A stretch of 64,000 nt of DNA from Balanoglossus misakiensis (Eukaryota; Hemichordata), in the NCBI GenBank assembly GCA_040954595.2, contig CM082578.2:6634001-6698000 (forward strand), in the 5' to 3' direction. Below, in pieces: positions 32,649 through 53,900 of this stretch. The translations under genes were made by a program, and so were the position numbers. How positions within the stretch are numbered: the first letter of the stretch is position 1; every line of letters starts with the position of its first letter. The notes below the pieces were generated by a model. That model saw nothing but the letters and a program-made list of their open reading frames with translations, was not told where the DNA came from and searched no databases.

Positions 32649-33456
32649 CTGTACATTTTAGAATTGTGTTTTAATTACTTCAGTACACTATTTTTTTCTC
32701 ATCTACCTTGCAATTTTTATATAAAAGTCAAGTGTTCCTTGCGTTTGGAAGAGTTGTTTACTGCTCTCTCTCTGCTCAAGTCAAGTTGTCTGACTGTGTT
32801 ACTCTGTGTGCGATTCTGATTACTGCCCCATGGCCATTAGTACATGGCCATGATCAGTTCTGGTTGATAAAGGTCCTGGTTTATGCATTCATTACTTGAA
32901 AGTTATTTGAACATCGCTTTAAAAGTCGAACTTCGAAAGTCCATTCACGAAAAGTGGTATTAAAGTTGTAATGGTATTAACCAAACTTGCCTTCAGATTA
33001 ACGGGTCAAAGATCGTTCACGGGTAAAAGGTCATATCTTTTGAGGCGAAATCTCGTGTTGAACGAAATCATAAATCCGCGAGATTTGGTTAAACTACTCA
33101 AACACGGGAAAGAAAACTTGGTTTGTATATAAGTTTCGCATAGTATTTTCTAGTTTTCGGTGAAAATAAGGCTAGCTGTGGATGTAAATTAAACGCTGTG
33201 ACGTTAAACATGATTTATTGGTTCATTGTTTTAGTGTACATGTATTTGGCCCATGCCCCCTGCTATGAATGGAACCTACCATGTCTACTTCCGTGTTCAG
33301 CATTTCAGTGTCTCCGAAGCGGAAAGCTCCTTTCGTTTGGCTAAATTGCGTATTTTGGAGTCGTTGAATTGTTCTGATTTCGACTAAACCCGTCGCACCA
33401 TTTTCTCCTTTCTCTGGTACTTCTTTCGATCAGGCTCTCTGGACCCTGAGTCGACC

Positions 33457-40722
<7,266 letters not shown>

Positions 40723-43066
40723 CGGCGACAGCAGATTGGCAGTACGGTGGCTCTTTTGGTGAAATGATGACGTGAACTGCCTCTTGCAATCTTTTGTATA
40801 TAAGTGTAATATAAGTTATAGGCTATTTTTCAGCTCAGTGTTTTCTTTGTATTCGAGTAAAATTCACACCAAGTTTTAGCCAGTCGGTCACTTCTCAAGC
40901 ACAAACACAGGGTGAGAAGGTCTCTGGTTTTTATGTCATCAGTATTTCTGTGTTGTCATGTCGAGTGAAAAGTGTCAAAATTGATTTTTGACTGGCAGAG
41001 AAAAAAAAGAAATCTTTTTCATTTGGGATGTCAGTCTTTCTACTGTTTATTATGCTTTGCCTTTGCGTTTAATAGTTGTGTGGAAAAAATGCAAATACCG
41101 GTATTATTCAACACCGGCCATGTTCATCTTTTATGTCATCAGGGGTGAGTTTGGAACGATAGGTTTGCTTCCAAAATTCCTGGAGTCCATGAGTCTTTTG
41201 CTTCTAGGATGGTACATGTACCTCAACCGTAACTGGTGGGTTGGAAATGTGTGTGTTTGTTTGAGGGGAAAGTCCAGGAGGCATGTGAGATTTACTGCAC
41301 CATCCACAGCATGTAACCTACTGCTGTCTTTCTGATAATTTTGGGACTTGAGTGTACGATAAATTATTCCTGTTTACAACTAAACATCTGATTCAGCATC
41401 CTCTTAAGTATTATGCAAGCTGACTACTTCGCAGAGAGTGATGTGGTAACTGTGTTTATTCATAAGTTTTATTTTTAAGACTCAGGTGGATGGGATAGAA
41501 TATTTTCATTATTTGCCAAATCGAGGTCGGTCACAATTACTTCATCACCTGGCTGGGTCGCAGCTGACAAAAAAAAATGTGCAAATTTTGAATTTTTGTG
41601 CGTCATAAAAATGTCTGGTACATCCAAATTACAATCTAGATCCATTTAGAGTTTGCTTTGGGCATAAGTTGTGATCACCGATGCTTGTAGATACAGTTCA
41701 GATAATCACCCTTTTCAGTTTCCGACAAAATATCACAAATCATCAGGAGGTAAATTTTCACAATGTAAGATTTTAATATGCACTTGATTTTGATCAAGCC
41801 ACTGTAAACGCAAAGGACTTTCTGCTTGTTCTTCGTTGTGAAATATTAGTCATCTTCAAAGAGCTCTCTTTCTTCCATTTTATGGCATATCACACATTTT
41901 GTAAACTAGATTGTTGTCTCACATCTGTGTTCTATAAAAAGCTACAAAAATCTTGCGCAGATTTGATGCTGCAGACGAGTTCAGATTCTTGGCACATTTT
42001 GCTTACAATGTAAGAAATCACTGCTTTTGTAATGAAGGCATCAGCAGTGTACTGCGCATGGGTTGGTTATTTTAGTGAAACTTTTTATGCACTTATAAAA
42101 CAAATCAAACAAGACTTGCTTCAGAAATTATTGCCAATGGTACAACCATCAGTAGTGTGAATCTTGTTCTGGAAATTCACTTTAATTATAACTGACTTAG
42201 ATTGCATGAATATGAATATGGGCAGTTCTAGCCCCATGACTTTTCTGAAGATTTGAATTGAACAGTTTCTGTCGATACATTTTAAGCCCATTGTCCCTTT
42301 ACCGGTATATAGGTACTGCTGTTTTTTCCGAGGGATGTGAATGGATGATGAAATGTGTAACAAATGATTATTGTGGTCAGTAAAATTTCCCATTTGCATT
42401 TAACTAAGCAGGCATATTCACCTTGAACCGTATAGAACATGAAATTCAATATTTTGATGTCTCTGTGAATCTCTCTATGATGTTAGTATGTATGGACCCA
42501 ATTTCATATACCGGTAGGAAGGAAAGGCTTCACTTTAAGTCTCCTACCTGGGACAGTAAGAGGGCACCAAATTGTGGGTCAACTCTATTGTCACCTGTTG
42601 TCAGGCTGGACATGGAGGGGAATGGGGATGGACGGGTGTAAAAAAAATCTTGGACCATGGTCCACGTTGGATATTGCAATTAGCAAAGTTAATCTACCTA
42701 CACAAAATCTTTATTTGGTTCTAAATTGACTCAAGCCTTGATTTGGTTATGACCAATATAGTGTAGAAGCTAGTGTGTAGTATCTAAAAATCTAGTAAAA
42801 AAATCCCCATATTTCCTCAGGCTTGAGAGGATTTCCCTATATAAGAAATTAAATTTTACCAGACCACTTTCGCATGTGTGTGTTGTACAGATTTAAAGAA
42901 ATCTGGTCAATTTTTTCATTAAAAATTTATAATCGACCAAAAAAATATTTGTAGTCTGCATTTATAATATTGCATGAATTTACTGTGTGTGTAGATGCAA
43001 TTGCAGTATCCATATACAATTTATGTGTGTAACTGTTTGCATGTCTGTCTGCTTTGTGTATTAAAG

Positions 43067-43380
43067 TCAGACCACCTAGTCATGTAATCTTTAGTGTCTC
43101 AGTTCCAGACCACCTAGACATGTAATCTTTAGTGTCTCAGTTCCAGACCACCTAGACATGTAATCTTTAGTGTCTCAGTTCCAGACCACCTAGACAAGTA
43201 ATCTTTAGTGTTTTGTTTCCATGCAGACCACCTAGACATGTGATCTTTAGTATGTAACTTAGGGACCCCTTAATTAGTCATGTAATATTTAGTGTCTCGG
43301 TTCTAGACCACCTAGACATGTAATCTTTAGTATGTAACTTACAGACCACTTAATAATTAGTCCTGTAATCTTTAGTGACT
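43067..43380. repeat. Minisatellite, ~38-bp unit, about eight copies
   Basis: The unit core AGACCACCTAGACATGTAAT with CTTTAGTGTCTCAGTTCC repeats; the first four copies are almost identical. Later copies carry variants (AGTATGTAACTTA in place of AGTGTCTCAGTTC, and TTAATTAGT insertions). Simple tandem repeat, not CRISPR, because the units are contiguous with no spacers. Confidence 0.9.
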
Positions 43381-43891
43381 AGGTGATTCACTGCCATTGG
43401 TGATGCATACATATCAACTCAGACTCGTCTCGAATTGTCATGTAATTTTGGAAATATTTGAAAAGTACTATGTAATAGAGTAGATATGCTGTCTTGAACA
43501 TGGTGTTATTTTGTCCATTATAAACAGTATTGGTAAATGTATAATAAGTACCATAATGCAAAGCGACCACTCATTACAATTTACACCAGTATGCTTTAAC
43601 TGTTTTGGAAGATTGTGAATTGTACCAAAGTCTGCACAATGAAGTTTTGATCATGAAATTAAGTAATCTCTGGGCACGGACTGCAAGTTTCTTAGATGTT
43701 GCAAATGAAATTCAGTGGTTGATGGAAATGATAGCAAAATCTGTCACCAAAAGTCGCCAATCAATCAATCTTAGTAGCTGTAACAATTCACAGCTAACAA
43801 GACTGGAACTAGTCGCTTTTTTTAAAGTTGTGAATAGTAAAAATGTATGTATCTGAAATAGTGAATCCAGTTCGATGAATGGACCACTTGA

Positions 43892-43897
43892 AATAAA
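43892..43897 (+). terminator. Candidate distal polyadenylation signal of p38
   Basis: AATAAA about 3.17 kb after the p38 stop and ~265 bp before the opposing PBRM1 signal. A 3' UTR of this length would be long but not unusual for p38 genes. Confidence 0.35.
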
Positions 43898-44160
43898 TGA
43901 ATTCAAATACGGAATCACTCAAAGGTAGCTTTGTAATTTTGCTGAAGTTTTGATTTACAGCCATGCAATACATTGTACTTGTAAACTGCAAGTTCTTTGA
44001 TATTAAAAAAAAATCTAAGAGAAAAATGTCATTTGCTTTTCTTGGGAAGTGGTGGTGGTTGTGAGTGAAACATGGATGGTTTTGGCAGAATGTGAACTTG
44101 CTCTTTGGCTGGGATGGCCAAGGCTCATAAACAAACCACATTCGGGGGACTTTATGAAAC

Positions 44161-44166
44161 TTTATT
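44161..44166 (-). terminator. Candidate polyadenylation signal for PBRM1
   Basis: TTTATT on plus (AATAAA on minus) about 790 nt past the PBRM1 stop codon, the first canonical signal I noticed downstream on that strand. Confidence 0.4.
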
Positions 44167-44951
44167 GTAAAAAATCACTGAATGTGCGAAAGTTTTAAAT
44201 AAGAAAAGAAGTACAACTTGAGCCATTTGGCTTTTCTAAAATTCACGTAAAAACAAAACTGCAAAATAACAAATCAGAACAACTGGAGAGAGGAGTGAAA
44301 AAAGGTTAAACATGGACAAAAGAGCAAACGTATCATATAACCATATACACCATCTTCTCTAGGGTCAAGGATATAACCATAAACTAGGATGTTTCTTTTT
44401 GAGTTTTACGAAAGAAATATGGCAGCCGTCAGCTGGACTCTACTGATCCACTGAACTTGATTGGAGTTTACTGAAGCAAATACAAAAGCAATGTAAGATT
44501 TAGTATTTGTGTATCACATGAAAATACTGGGCCACACTTAAGCTTCCGGTTGTGAAAACATAATAAGTTTTATGCGGAATATAGCCCTTCTCACACCCTC
44601 CCCTAAGTCCCTAACCCTAACTGGTTAAACCTATATTTCTGCCCACTGTAAAGTGCTTACAAGTTATAAAGCCTTGAAATGAAATTCAAACACCGAAGAA
44701 AAAAAAATACTGAAAACAATGTGTTCATGTGGGTACATGCAGAAAACGCAGTGGGGAAACTGCTATCACAGTGCAATGTAGGTAAATCTAGGTGATTATT
44801 ACTTCCAAGATCCTCACAGATATTCTCCTCAATGACTTTGATACCAAACTGCTCATTTTCTACCAGCTGACACCAAACAAAACATTCTGATTCAGCTGAT
44901 ATAAGCTGGCTCATGTGAAATACTTTGAAGGAGCATTGTTGAACTTTGAAC

Positions 44952-47900
44952 TCACATGTCATGTGACCTGGACAACCTGAGGGAATCCTGGAGCATGAGG
45001 TCGCGCAGCGTCCACAGAGCCTTGACTGTGTCGCCGCAGGGACCGGCACCATTGGCCAGCCAGTGCATTGGCAGCTTGGCCTTCTGTTGTTGAGATAATG
45101 GAATGTCTTGGCGTCTGACGTTCAGGTTCCTGTCCCACTCGGTCACAGTCTTGGGGTTAGTCTTCAGACCTTCTATGTACCTGTGGTGAAGACAAGCCCA
45201 CAACATTTGTTCAAGGGGGGGGGGGGGTTGCACCAGTAACGTACGTCAGTATAGTCCAAACTATGTCAACTGCGAAGACTTGTGTGTTAAACTGTCTATT
45301 CAAAACTACACCAACGTGAATGATTTCAAATCGGTTTGGGAAATCATCTATTTAATGTACGGACAAAATTTGTGATCTCTCATGTACAAATGTAGACCAC
45401 AGGCTAGGAAAAGCACACGAGTAGTGTACACAGATAATTACACCCGAAGTGATATTTAGTGTATCAGAGGGGGCTCACCTGAGGTAGGCTTCTGAATGCA
45501 TCAGTCTCTGTGTCTTGGGGGGCACTGCAACAAACATTGGGGCGGGCGGCTGAGGGGGTACGGCTGGTATCTGGGGGTGCTGCTGAGCTTGCATGACATT
45601 GTTCTGCGGCATCGGAGACTGGCTGACTGGATGGCCACCTGAGAAGAAGAAGACAAATTCACAGTCTGTGTTCAAAACACACATAGAAAGGCAAACATAC
45701 ACTATTGCCATGCTATGGCTTGGGGTTTTTACAACAAAACTTTCAATGTGAGTAACTTCTCAGACGGGTGCATTGCCGAGCATAACACAGGTGGATACTG
45801 TACAACACAAGCCATGCAATCTGCCATGCCTCGGAGTGACAATACAACTGCACTATTTCCAATCACACTCCTGTTAATTTTCCGAACGCTACGATCAGAG
45901 GAAGGCTTGGTGTGGGCTGGGATAGTCTCTTGAGGGGATTTTGTGTTTAGGGAATGATGTCATAGTTAAACAGCTGTCACTATTATTTCTTGAGAACTGA
46001 TAGAAAAATGCCCACTGATCTCCCACTAGCACAAGATACAGCATTTGACAATTTACTGTATAACAAAAGCTATTTTCAACTCAGTAAATGGATTCTAAAT
46101 TTTAATGAAAAGGCTTCCTTACCATGGGTCATATATAGAGTATTATTTAGAGTTACTGGCATCTCAAATTAGTTAAGTCACAAATCTAGTCAAATCATCT
46201 AGAACATGCATAGCTATAAAGGATATATCTTGCAGTTAGAGTGAAGTTTTTTATCAAGGCAATCAAAATACTACCCGCTTACAAACACTTTGCTGCTCAT
46301 CAAACTAATTAATTTCATTGTTTAAACTTTTATTTTGATGACCTCACTATGGGGATGAAATACTAGTATACACACACCTATGAATACATTTCCATGATAG
46401 ATTCATGGAATCAGGGAGTGCCTCCACATTGCTATTAAAAACATTTCTTTTGGTTTTGTGGCAGCAGATTACAAATATACAACTATTTTTTTCTGAACAA
46501 CCTATATAAGCTTTTCTTTCCCTGATGGCTGTATCCACACAATTTGAAATGTTGAAATGACATGTTCAAGATATCTCCATTGACCATATGTACAGCCAAA
46601 TGAAAATTTTCTTGCCCACGTTATTTTTGCTAGTGTACAGGCAACGATTTTCTACATCAATGATCAGATATTCACACAGCAACTTTTACTGTTTTAGGTA
46701 TTACTTTATGCGACTAACGCGATTAGATGAATAGGTTTGACTTATGCGACAGAGAAAACAGTGTGTGTGTTTATACACACTCTAGTATCTCCTTTTGTTG
46801 TTGGGGTTTAAGACGTATTGTCCCCCAGTGTACCTTGGTCAAAGGCAGGACTAGCGGGTCCACTATGGGCACTGTGTGGACTGGGAGCCGGAGGTGGATG
46901 ACCTCTGGGTGACATCATTGCTGGGAGGTGCTGTGGTGGCACCATGCTTTGTGGCATCATGGCTTGGCCCATTCGAACTGGCATACCTGGAGAGGTGCAG
47001 TGAACAAGGCAAAAGGGGGAGACCACAGAAAAAAATAGATAGACAACGATCATCAGGCAAACAACAACAAAACAACAAAAGCAAGGGAGTGTTACATTAC
47101 AAAAAAGGCGAGCATTGCCATCAACAAAAGTCAACACAAACACATGAGGTATGATAACTCAAGGAAGTTTACCGGTACCAGTCTTTGTATCATAGAGAGA
47201 GGGAGACAAACACTAATTTTTCACACGCGCAACACAAATGACAGTGCATGCAATAAAAATGATAACAGACCCACAAATCCTCATGCTTTATTACCAATAC
47301 CGACATGCATGATGGTGATTGCAATTCTCCAATGGGCATACTATACATCAGGGTCACATTGAAGGTACATATAGCATATCCCAACACATCTTGGGGGAAA
47401 CATGAGGGTATAGTTACCTATCCACACAAACTGTTTTTAAGGTTTTATGCAAGTGTTGCACCCTGTCATGTAACTTGAAAATAAAACCTTGGTCCACACT
47501 CTTCCGGACCTACCTTGTGGAGCTGACTGGGGAGACATTCCGGGCGGCATCTGCATTCCCTGATTCCCCATGTGGTTCCCCATGGGCGACATCCCGTGCG
47601 TCATTCCCTGTGGCTGGGAATGGGGCGGCACTCCTTGCATTCCCTGCATGACCCCGCCCGCGGGCGACATTCCCTGGTGGCCGGCCATCATTCCGGGCAT
47701 GGCGCCTTGCATCCCTGCGTGCATTCCGGGCTGCATTCCTCCCTGCATGCCCGGATGCATTCCACTCTGCATACCTGCGGGATGTGGATTAAAATCAGGA
47801 AATCACGTCCTCTGCAGACAGCGGGCACTCATCATCCAGAACTCGCACATGAACGCACGCACGCGCACACACACACACACCCCAAGTTCAAATTCTATCT

Positions 47901-50900
47901 ATACAACTACTTCATACTCTGCATCAAACATTTCAAAGTTCAAGACTCACACATCTTGTAATCTCAAACACAATCTGCCCATTTCGACAACATGAATTGC
48001 CTCCGTCATTATAACAAGACTGCCTGATAATGTGCACCGAATGGGGGCAGAATGACTTTCTGCTCAGGGACAGATAAACTGTTGTAAATTCTTGACTTGA
48101 AATATGCAGGGTGTTGAAGTATCCTGGTACTTTTACCAACACTACAAGTGAACTGAAAGCAACACTGTCTCACACTGACGCACATATCTTTTCCAACCTA
48201 ATTTCACAGAAAGTAGGGCTTTAAGTTCAGTTGTAGTACGAGCAAAGTAGCAGATGTCATACAGAAATGGATGACAGAGATCAACTTGCCCTGCATGCTG
48301 TTGTTGTTGTTGATAGCGGAAACATGCTGCTGAATCACCATACCTACAGGAGTTGGTGGACCTACAATACCCATCATGGCACCTGAACTGCTGCCTGGCG
48401 TCAGTGGACGTCCTCCGGGACCTGGAGATGCACTCTGCAGGCCACCACGGATTGCTTGCCGTGAAAAGAAGTTTCTGTGGGAAAAATGTGACAGATTATA
48501 GGTAGTGAGCTTGACAGAAAGGCGTTACTGAGACAGCCATGTTTAATACCCAGCTCAACACCCTTTCAAGAAATGAATGAAAACTGCTGGGTACAACTGC
48601 ACATTTCCAGGAATGGGAAAGTGCAGTAGAAAATTCACACTTACATATGTGTCAGACACCCAACAGAATTCAACTGTGCCAGGTACAATACTATTGCACA
48701 TTCAATGAAACTGACAGCTGAGGCGTGACCCCTTACCTGCTTCTCTGATTTGGATAGATATGCTTCGCAGCAACTCTCAAATGTACTTCTTTACAATGCC
48801 TTATCAGTCTTGCCATTTGAGGGAATGGTCTGGGTAAAAGAAAAATTGAAAGCGCAGTCATGTAATGTGTTTGCAGTTTATGCCACTGAATTTTCCCAAT
48901 AGCACACTACAGATGTTCACCAGTACACAGACACGAGAAATAAGCTGATACACATGATATTGAGATGGTAACTTATTGGAGTGACGCCCTCGCTAGGAAG
49001 GAGGGAGTCTATGTGCAGGTTTGTTTTCAGAAGGAGACCATCTTTGAGATGTACTGGATTTTGTTTGATGTAGCATGTTGTTTGCTCAATAAAAAGATAA
49101 GTGAAATAAAACACCATTTCATTACTCACTGATTGACTTTCCTGTTCCTGGGACAGCCACGCCACAAACATGGGTACTCTGGAGTCTCACCTGGATGCAA
49201 AGGAATAACAGAAATCAAAGTATGAAGCTGCAACAGTTTCACTACGGATGCAGGTGAAGGTATACAGTCACCTCTAATTTACATATGCCTATGTATGGTA
49301 AAATGGGCATGTCTAAGTGTTTGAATGACCATGTTGTGGTGGCACACTTTTTCGCCTTTGCCACCCACTGAAAATCTGTGATTGGTTATATTTTAACTTT
49401 CCATGGCAACAGTGGTTAAATTTGCATAGGTGACCGTGTACCTTTAATATACAGCAACAAATCATGTCCATAATCACTCGCATCACGAAAAATAACAAGA
49501 ACAGTGTACTCACCCATCATCCTGAGATGGCCAGAGTTCTCCAAGATGTGATTCGTCAAGTCTTGTAAATCTTCAAACTGGAAGTCGCAATCACCCCAGC
49601 CACACTCATAGACCACCAGGGTTCCTGCAGGGGGTGCAACCTGGGAGGCTGGGGACCCTGGTGTCATGGATGTCTCATTGCGGGCAGCCTCTTCTTTGGC
49701 AGCCGCCTGCAAGGCAGCTCTCTCTTCATACGCTGATTTCTGTTTGCCTTCTAGATTTCTCCACTGCGCGAGAGGAAATGATACAGAGCACAAACAAATT
49801 TCAAAATCCTGGCACATACGGGGACAGAGAACAGCAAATGGTCGGACACGATGTTAGCATTGCTTTTGGTACATGTATGTCAGTTCACAAGCAATTCTGT
49901 AACACCTGAAATTCAGTAAGATGTTTTCACATAAAGAAGAAATTCACTGTTTTCAAAACCAAATTGAAGTTCACCCCAAATGGGAAGCTTAATTAAAGGT
50001 GCATGGTGTGACTATGACTGACAAAATATGTATGTGCATGCAGTGTTTAGCATTCACATGCGGGATTGAGTAAACATCATAAACATTGATATTTAACCTT
50101 TCTCTGATATTCAACCTTTCTCAGATCCGAAATCTGGTCCGTGACAACCTAGTACCCCATTTCATATTCTGTTGTTGATCTTATTTTAGCACATTAGCAT
50201 TCGATAGATGCATCAGCAGACACAACCAGGCTTCTTTGAATGCAACCTTACCTCAGTGCCGATGACTCGACTGAGCTCTCCAAATGAATGGTCCGGGTAC
50301 TGCTGCTTCAGCTGCGATCTGATCTCGCTGGCAAACAGGATGTAACCGCTGGCAGTTCTCTTGGGCTTGGGCTGCAAATACAGGAACAGAGATCAGAAAT
50401 GCAAATATCAGTGTTGCATAGTGATGGAGTGGAACAATGGCAAAAAAAACAGTAGAAGATGGCCAAAGTATCAAGGGCATTTCACTCTCATGTATGGAAA
50501 CGTTTTTAAGTACAGTGCAAAGCAGCAAAAGGGAAAGCGCACAATATTTTTGGCTTCTCCATTGAGAAGTGAACATATGTGTTTGGTTGCTGGGAAAGGT
50601 CATTTCAGAAGTCATTCCCTCAAACAGCTGAGTCCAATTTCAACTTATGAATTCTTAGAACTCATTTATAATTTTTTACTCATTTAAAAGATCAATTGCT
50701 TTTTACCGTGTATATGACAAGCTTAAATGTACCTTGGTGCATTCCCTGAATTCCAGGATTCACCTTTCTGACCCAGATTGATTTAACTAGAATTGAACTG
50801 CAAACCAACCCACCTTGACTGGTGTTTCGATGACAGGAGCTGGTGGTGGAACCACTTCCATGGCAGTGTCCTCTACCTCCTCCTTGGTCTCCGCTTCCTG

Positions 50901-53900
50901 CTCTTGCTCTTCCGAGACCTTCTGCAGCAGCGGTGACGGCTCCTTCAGTGGTGTGATGGCCTTCCGGAAGAAGTAGATCTCGTCGTCGATGACCTTGTTG
51001 GCCAGCGAGAACTTCTTCAGCCCCTTGAGTTTCCTGATCTGCCTCTCGGCTTCGTTGTAGCGAGCTTCGCATACGAACACGTCGTCCTCTGCGATCTCTG
51101 TGGGCCGACCTGGACAAGAAGTGTTAAAACGGGATTGAAATTATCACAATGCAGTGTCTCAGATTCAGAGAATACACGTCTAAATACCAGACATGAAGGG
51201 TAATGTTTGGGATTTATGTTTAGAGGATGTAGCTCTGCATATGCCCTAAAGGTGGATTGTTTTGTGAAAGCAAGTGGTACCATACTTCCCGGCTCACAGG
51301 GACTAAAAACTTAAACTTTGACACAAACATGGTTGTGGAATCAGTCGAATCACTTTGACTTACTGTGAAGATAATCTTTGAATGCAAAGACGGCACATTT
51401 GCCACTGATACTGCGCATGGGGTTGGTATCTTCTATGGAGCTCAGAAAGACTTCATTCTTGTAGAACATGCGGGTCGGCTGGTGTTCCGTCTCAGACGGG
51501 TGCACGTACCATGGACCGTGGAACCAAGGATCACCGCTGTGGTAAATGACAGAGTAGAGTGAAAATTAAGCAATAACCCCGCGCCATGGGCGGGGTATAC
51601 ATGAGATTTGGGTATACTGTAATTCAAGACATATAGCACAAACCATAATAGGCCCTATGGTTAGTGCACATACACACGCACACACACACACACTGCATAT
51701 CAGAGATCTCAACAAGGAATGTGGCGTACAACTGTTCTCACTCACTTTGAATCTTTCCACATTCTGTCTATCCTGGCCAGGTAGGGCTTGTCCTCATCAG
51801 AGCGCAGATACACACAGTCGCCGAGTTTGTAGTACCCAGACTCTATGTTCAGCTGTTCGTAGTATGTGCAGCCTTCGTCCGGATTGGTGACTTCCACCTC
51901 AACATCCTTGGGACAGAAATGACGCAAACCGTACAAACAGCACTGAGTTTAAGATGCTTCACAAATAATGGTAAAATATTCAAATTCAAGGTCTTCACAC
52001 ACAAAGGAAATCTGAAAGTCAAAGCCATCTCTCTGCCCATGTACAAGTGAGATAGTTAAATTCTGAAATCTAAAGACACACACCTCTCTTTCTTTATCCA
52101 AAACCTCCATGGCATCCGTTTCCATTGGCTCTTCTTGCTTGTTGATCTGATCAGCGAAGACCGAGGCAACTCGCACCCTTGATAAGGGTTCATCCCGTGG
52201 GACGATCTTCGTATTATTTGACGGCATGGACCAAATCTGAAAATGGAAATCATCAGATTTCAAACAACCAACAAAACACACCTTAACAAGATTACGAGTA
52301 GTCACACACCAATGGGAAAAATATCTGTAGGGGTAGTGACATGTACCGGTGACGTGTCCCTACACTGACCTTGATCTTCTTGAAGCACTTGGCCTTGGCA
52401 TTGTATCTTGACTCGCACACAAACACGTCCTCCTCAGCGTAACCATCGGGTTTGGTCTTGAAGTAGTCCTTGACAAACATGACGTAACACTTGCCCATGA
52501 CTCTGCTTACTTTAGCACTGTTGTAGTAGTCGCTCTTGAAAACCTCCTGAAATGCAAGGAAATTTAAAGATTTCAATTGAAGGACATGATTCATTTATTT
52601 CAAGTCAATTATAATAAAATTTCAGTTCTTTCCTGGGACCACTGAAGCAGCTTTTCAATGACTATTCAAGGGTTTTGAAGTAAGTTTGAAAGATTATCTT
52701 TTTTCCATGAATATCAACGTAATGTGCTTGAAATAATTTTGTCAGATGAGAGAAAACTGGCATAATTTACAATTAAATTAAGTATGAATCTAATTACAAG
52801 CAACTTGCTAACCTTTGTCAGGAATTTCCTCGTTGCGAGGTGGAATGTCTCATCCGGTCGGTAGAACCAGTTGCCATGCAACCACTGCTCCCCGTTGTCA
52901 CCAGTCCAGAGTTTCTCGATCAGGACGATGTGAGGTTTCAGATTCTTCTCCCTATTGAGTTCAAGGTGACAAAAATTTGTCAACCTAAATTAAGGAAAAT
53001 GATAATTTGTCAAAATGCGTAATTGATACATTTTTGCCAGATAAATGGCAGAATGTTGTTATTTGTTATTGTTAATGTTAAGAGGGTAAATTTTCTTTGT
53101 AAATTTTGGATAATTTTTTACTAAAAGTTATTTTTTCAAATATAGAAAGGTTAGTTTTGCACACAATTTTAACAGAATGATACACCTCTGTTGATGACTG
53201 TTTGTTAATAGTCACCATTAGTTTATTTTGACGACTACAAATGATGGTACACCAAAATTGCAGTGTATTATCAAGAATGTTGTTCTATAATGTTGTTCAT
53301 ACATTCAGTTGCCCATTTAGATAGGTAAATGTACATTTTCATGATGTCGATGGATACAGAAAAGCTTATTAAATAAATTGAAATGGAGATTTGAGACTCC
53401 ACACAGACTAAATGCTAGAACTTGGTGACCATTATTTATGTCTACCACCATATAAAATAAATGCAATTTTTAAAGTGCAGTTATTTTAACACCCGCAAAT
53501 ATGAGCTTGTGATAGAAGTTACGATTACCAAATCCAGATCATGGGAAGACACCACAGCAAAAAAACCCAAGCAGTAGAAAGAGGTGAGAGCTCAGCTAGT
53601 AATAGAGAAAGAGTGAGAGTTCAAAATAAAAGACAGTCAGTGAACAGAAAAGCATTCGGCTCAGTCTAAAGAACCTACAACAGAAGATACAATGATATAT
53701 GAAGAATTAACAGAAAAAAGACGAGTGGATACCCAAGTTATAAGTCCCTAGCAACAGGTGAAACCTGAAATATGCATGAACCAAGTATAATAAATGAATA
53801 TGTGTACATGTACATAGAAATACACATATCTCCAGGTACATGTACATGTATATGTTCAAGCTTTAGGAAAGATAGGAAGCTGAGATGACAAGTTCTATTC

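Larger units (their letters stand above)
29165..33456. other. Intergenic region between the ADP-ribosylhydrolase and p38 genes, filled with mobile elements
   Basis: No coding exon is supported. From left to right: the duplicated segment (to 29961); a CpG-containing stretch 29962-30703 with an AATAAA at about 30142; a PIF/Harbinger-like element 30707-31514 with four TTAGGG units; a fold-back element around 31595-31927; another C-tract-rich PIF/Harbinger-like element 32077-32645; then about 800 bp leading to the p38 5' UTR. An ACTTCCG (ETS-like, reverse) site sits near 33288. Confidence 0.6.
40723..44951. other. Convergent 3' region of p38 (+) and PBRM1 (-)
   Basis: No coding exon is supported here. 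The p38 3' UTR may run to AATAAA at 43892-43897 (about 3.2 kb), and the PBRM1 3' UTR on minus to TTTATT at 44161-44166 (about 0.8 kb). A 38-bp minisatellite lies at 43067-43380. The sequence is AT-rich without other recognisable structure. Confidence 0.55.

Noticed and set aside
40988-41335. 115-codon plus-strand open frame downstream of p38
   Set aside because: Lies in the p38 3' UTR region, composition looks non-coding and no domain is seen.
43067-43380. CRISPR-like array of 38-bp repeats
   Set aside because: No spacers; a plain minisatellite in a probable 3' UTR.
47570-47995. 141-codon plus-strand open frame rich in Cys, Pro and Ile
   Set aside because: It is the opposite strand of the PBRM1 Met/Gly-rich exon; its repeats mirror the sense repeats.
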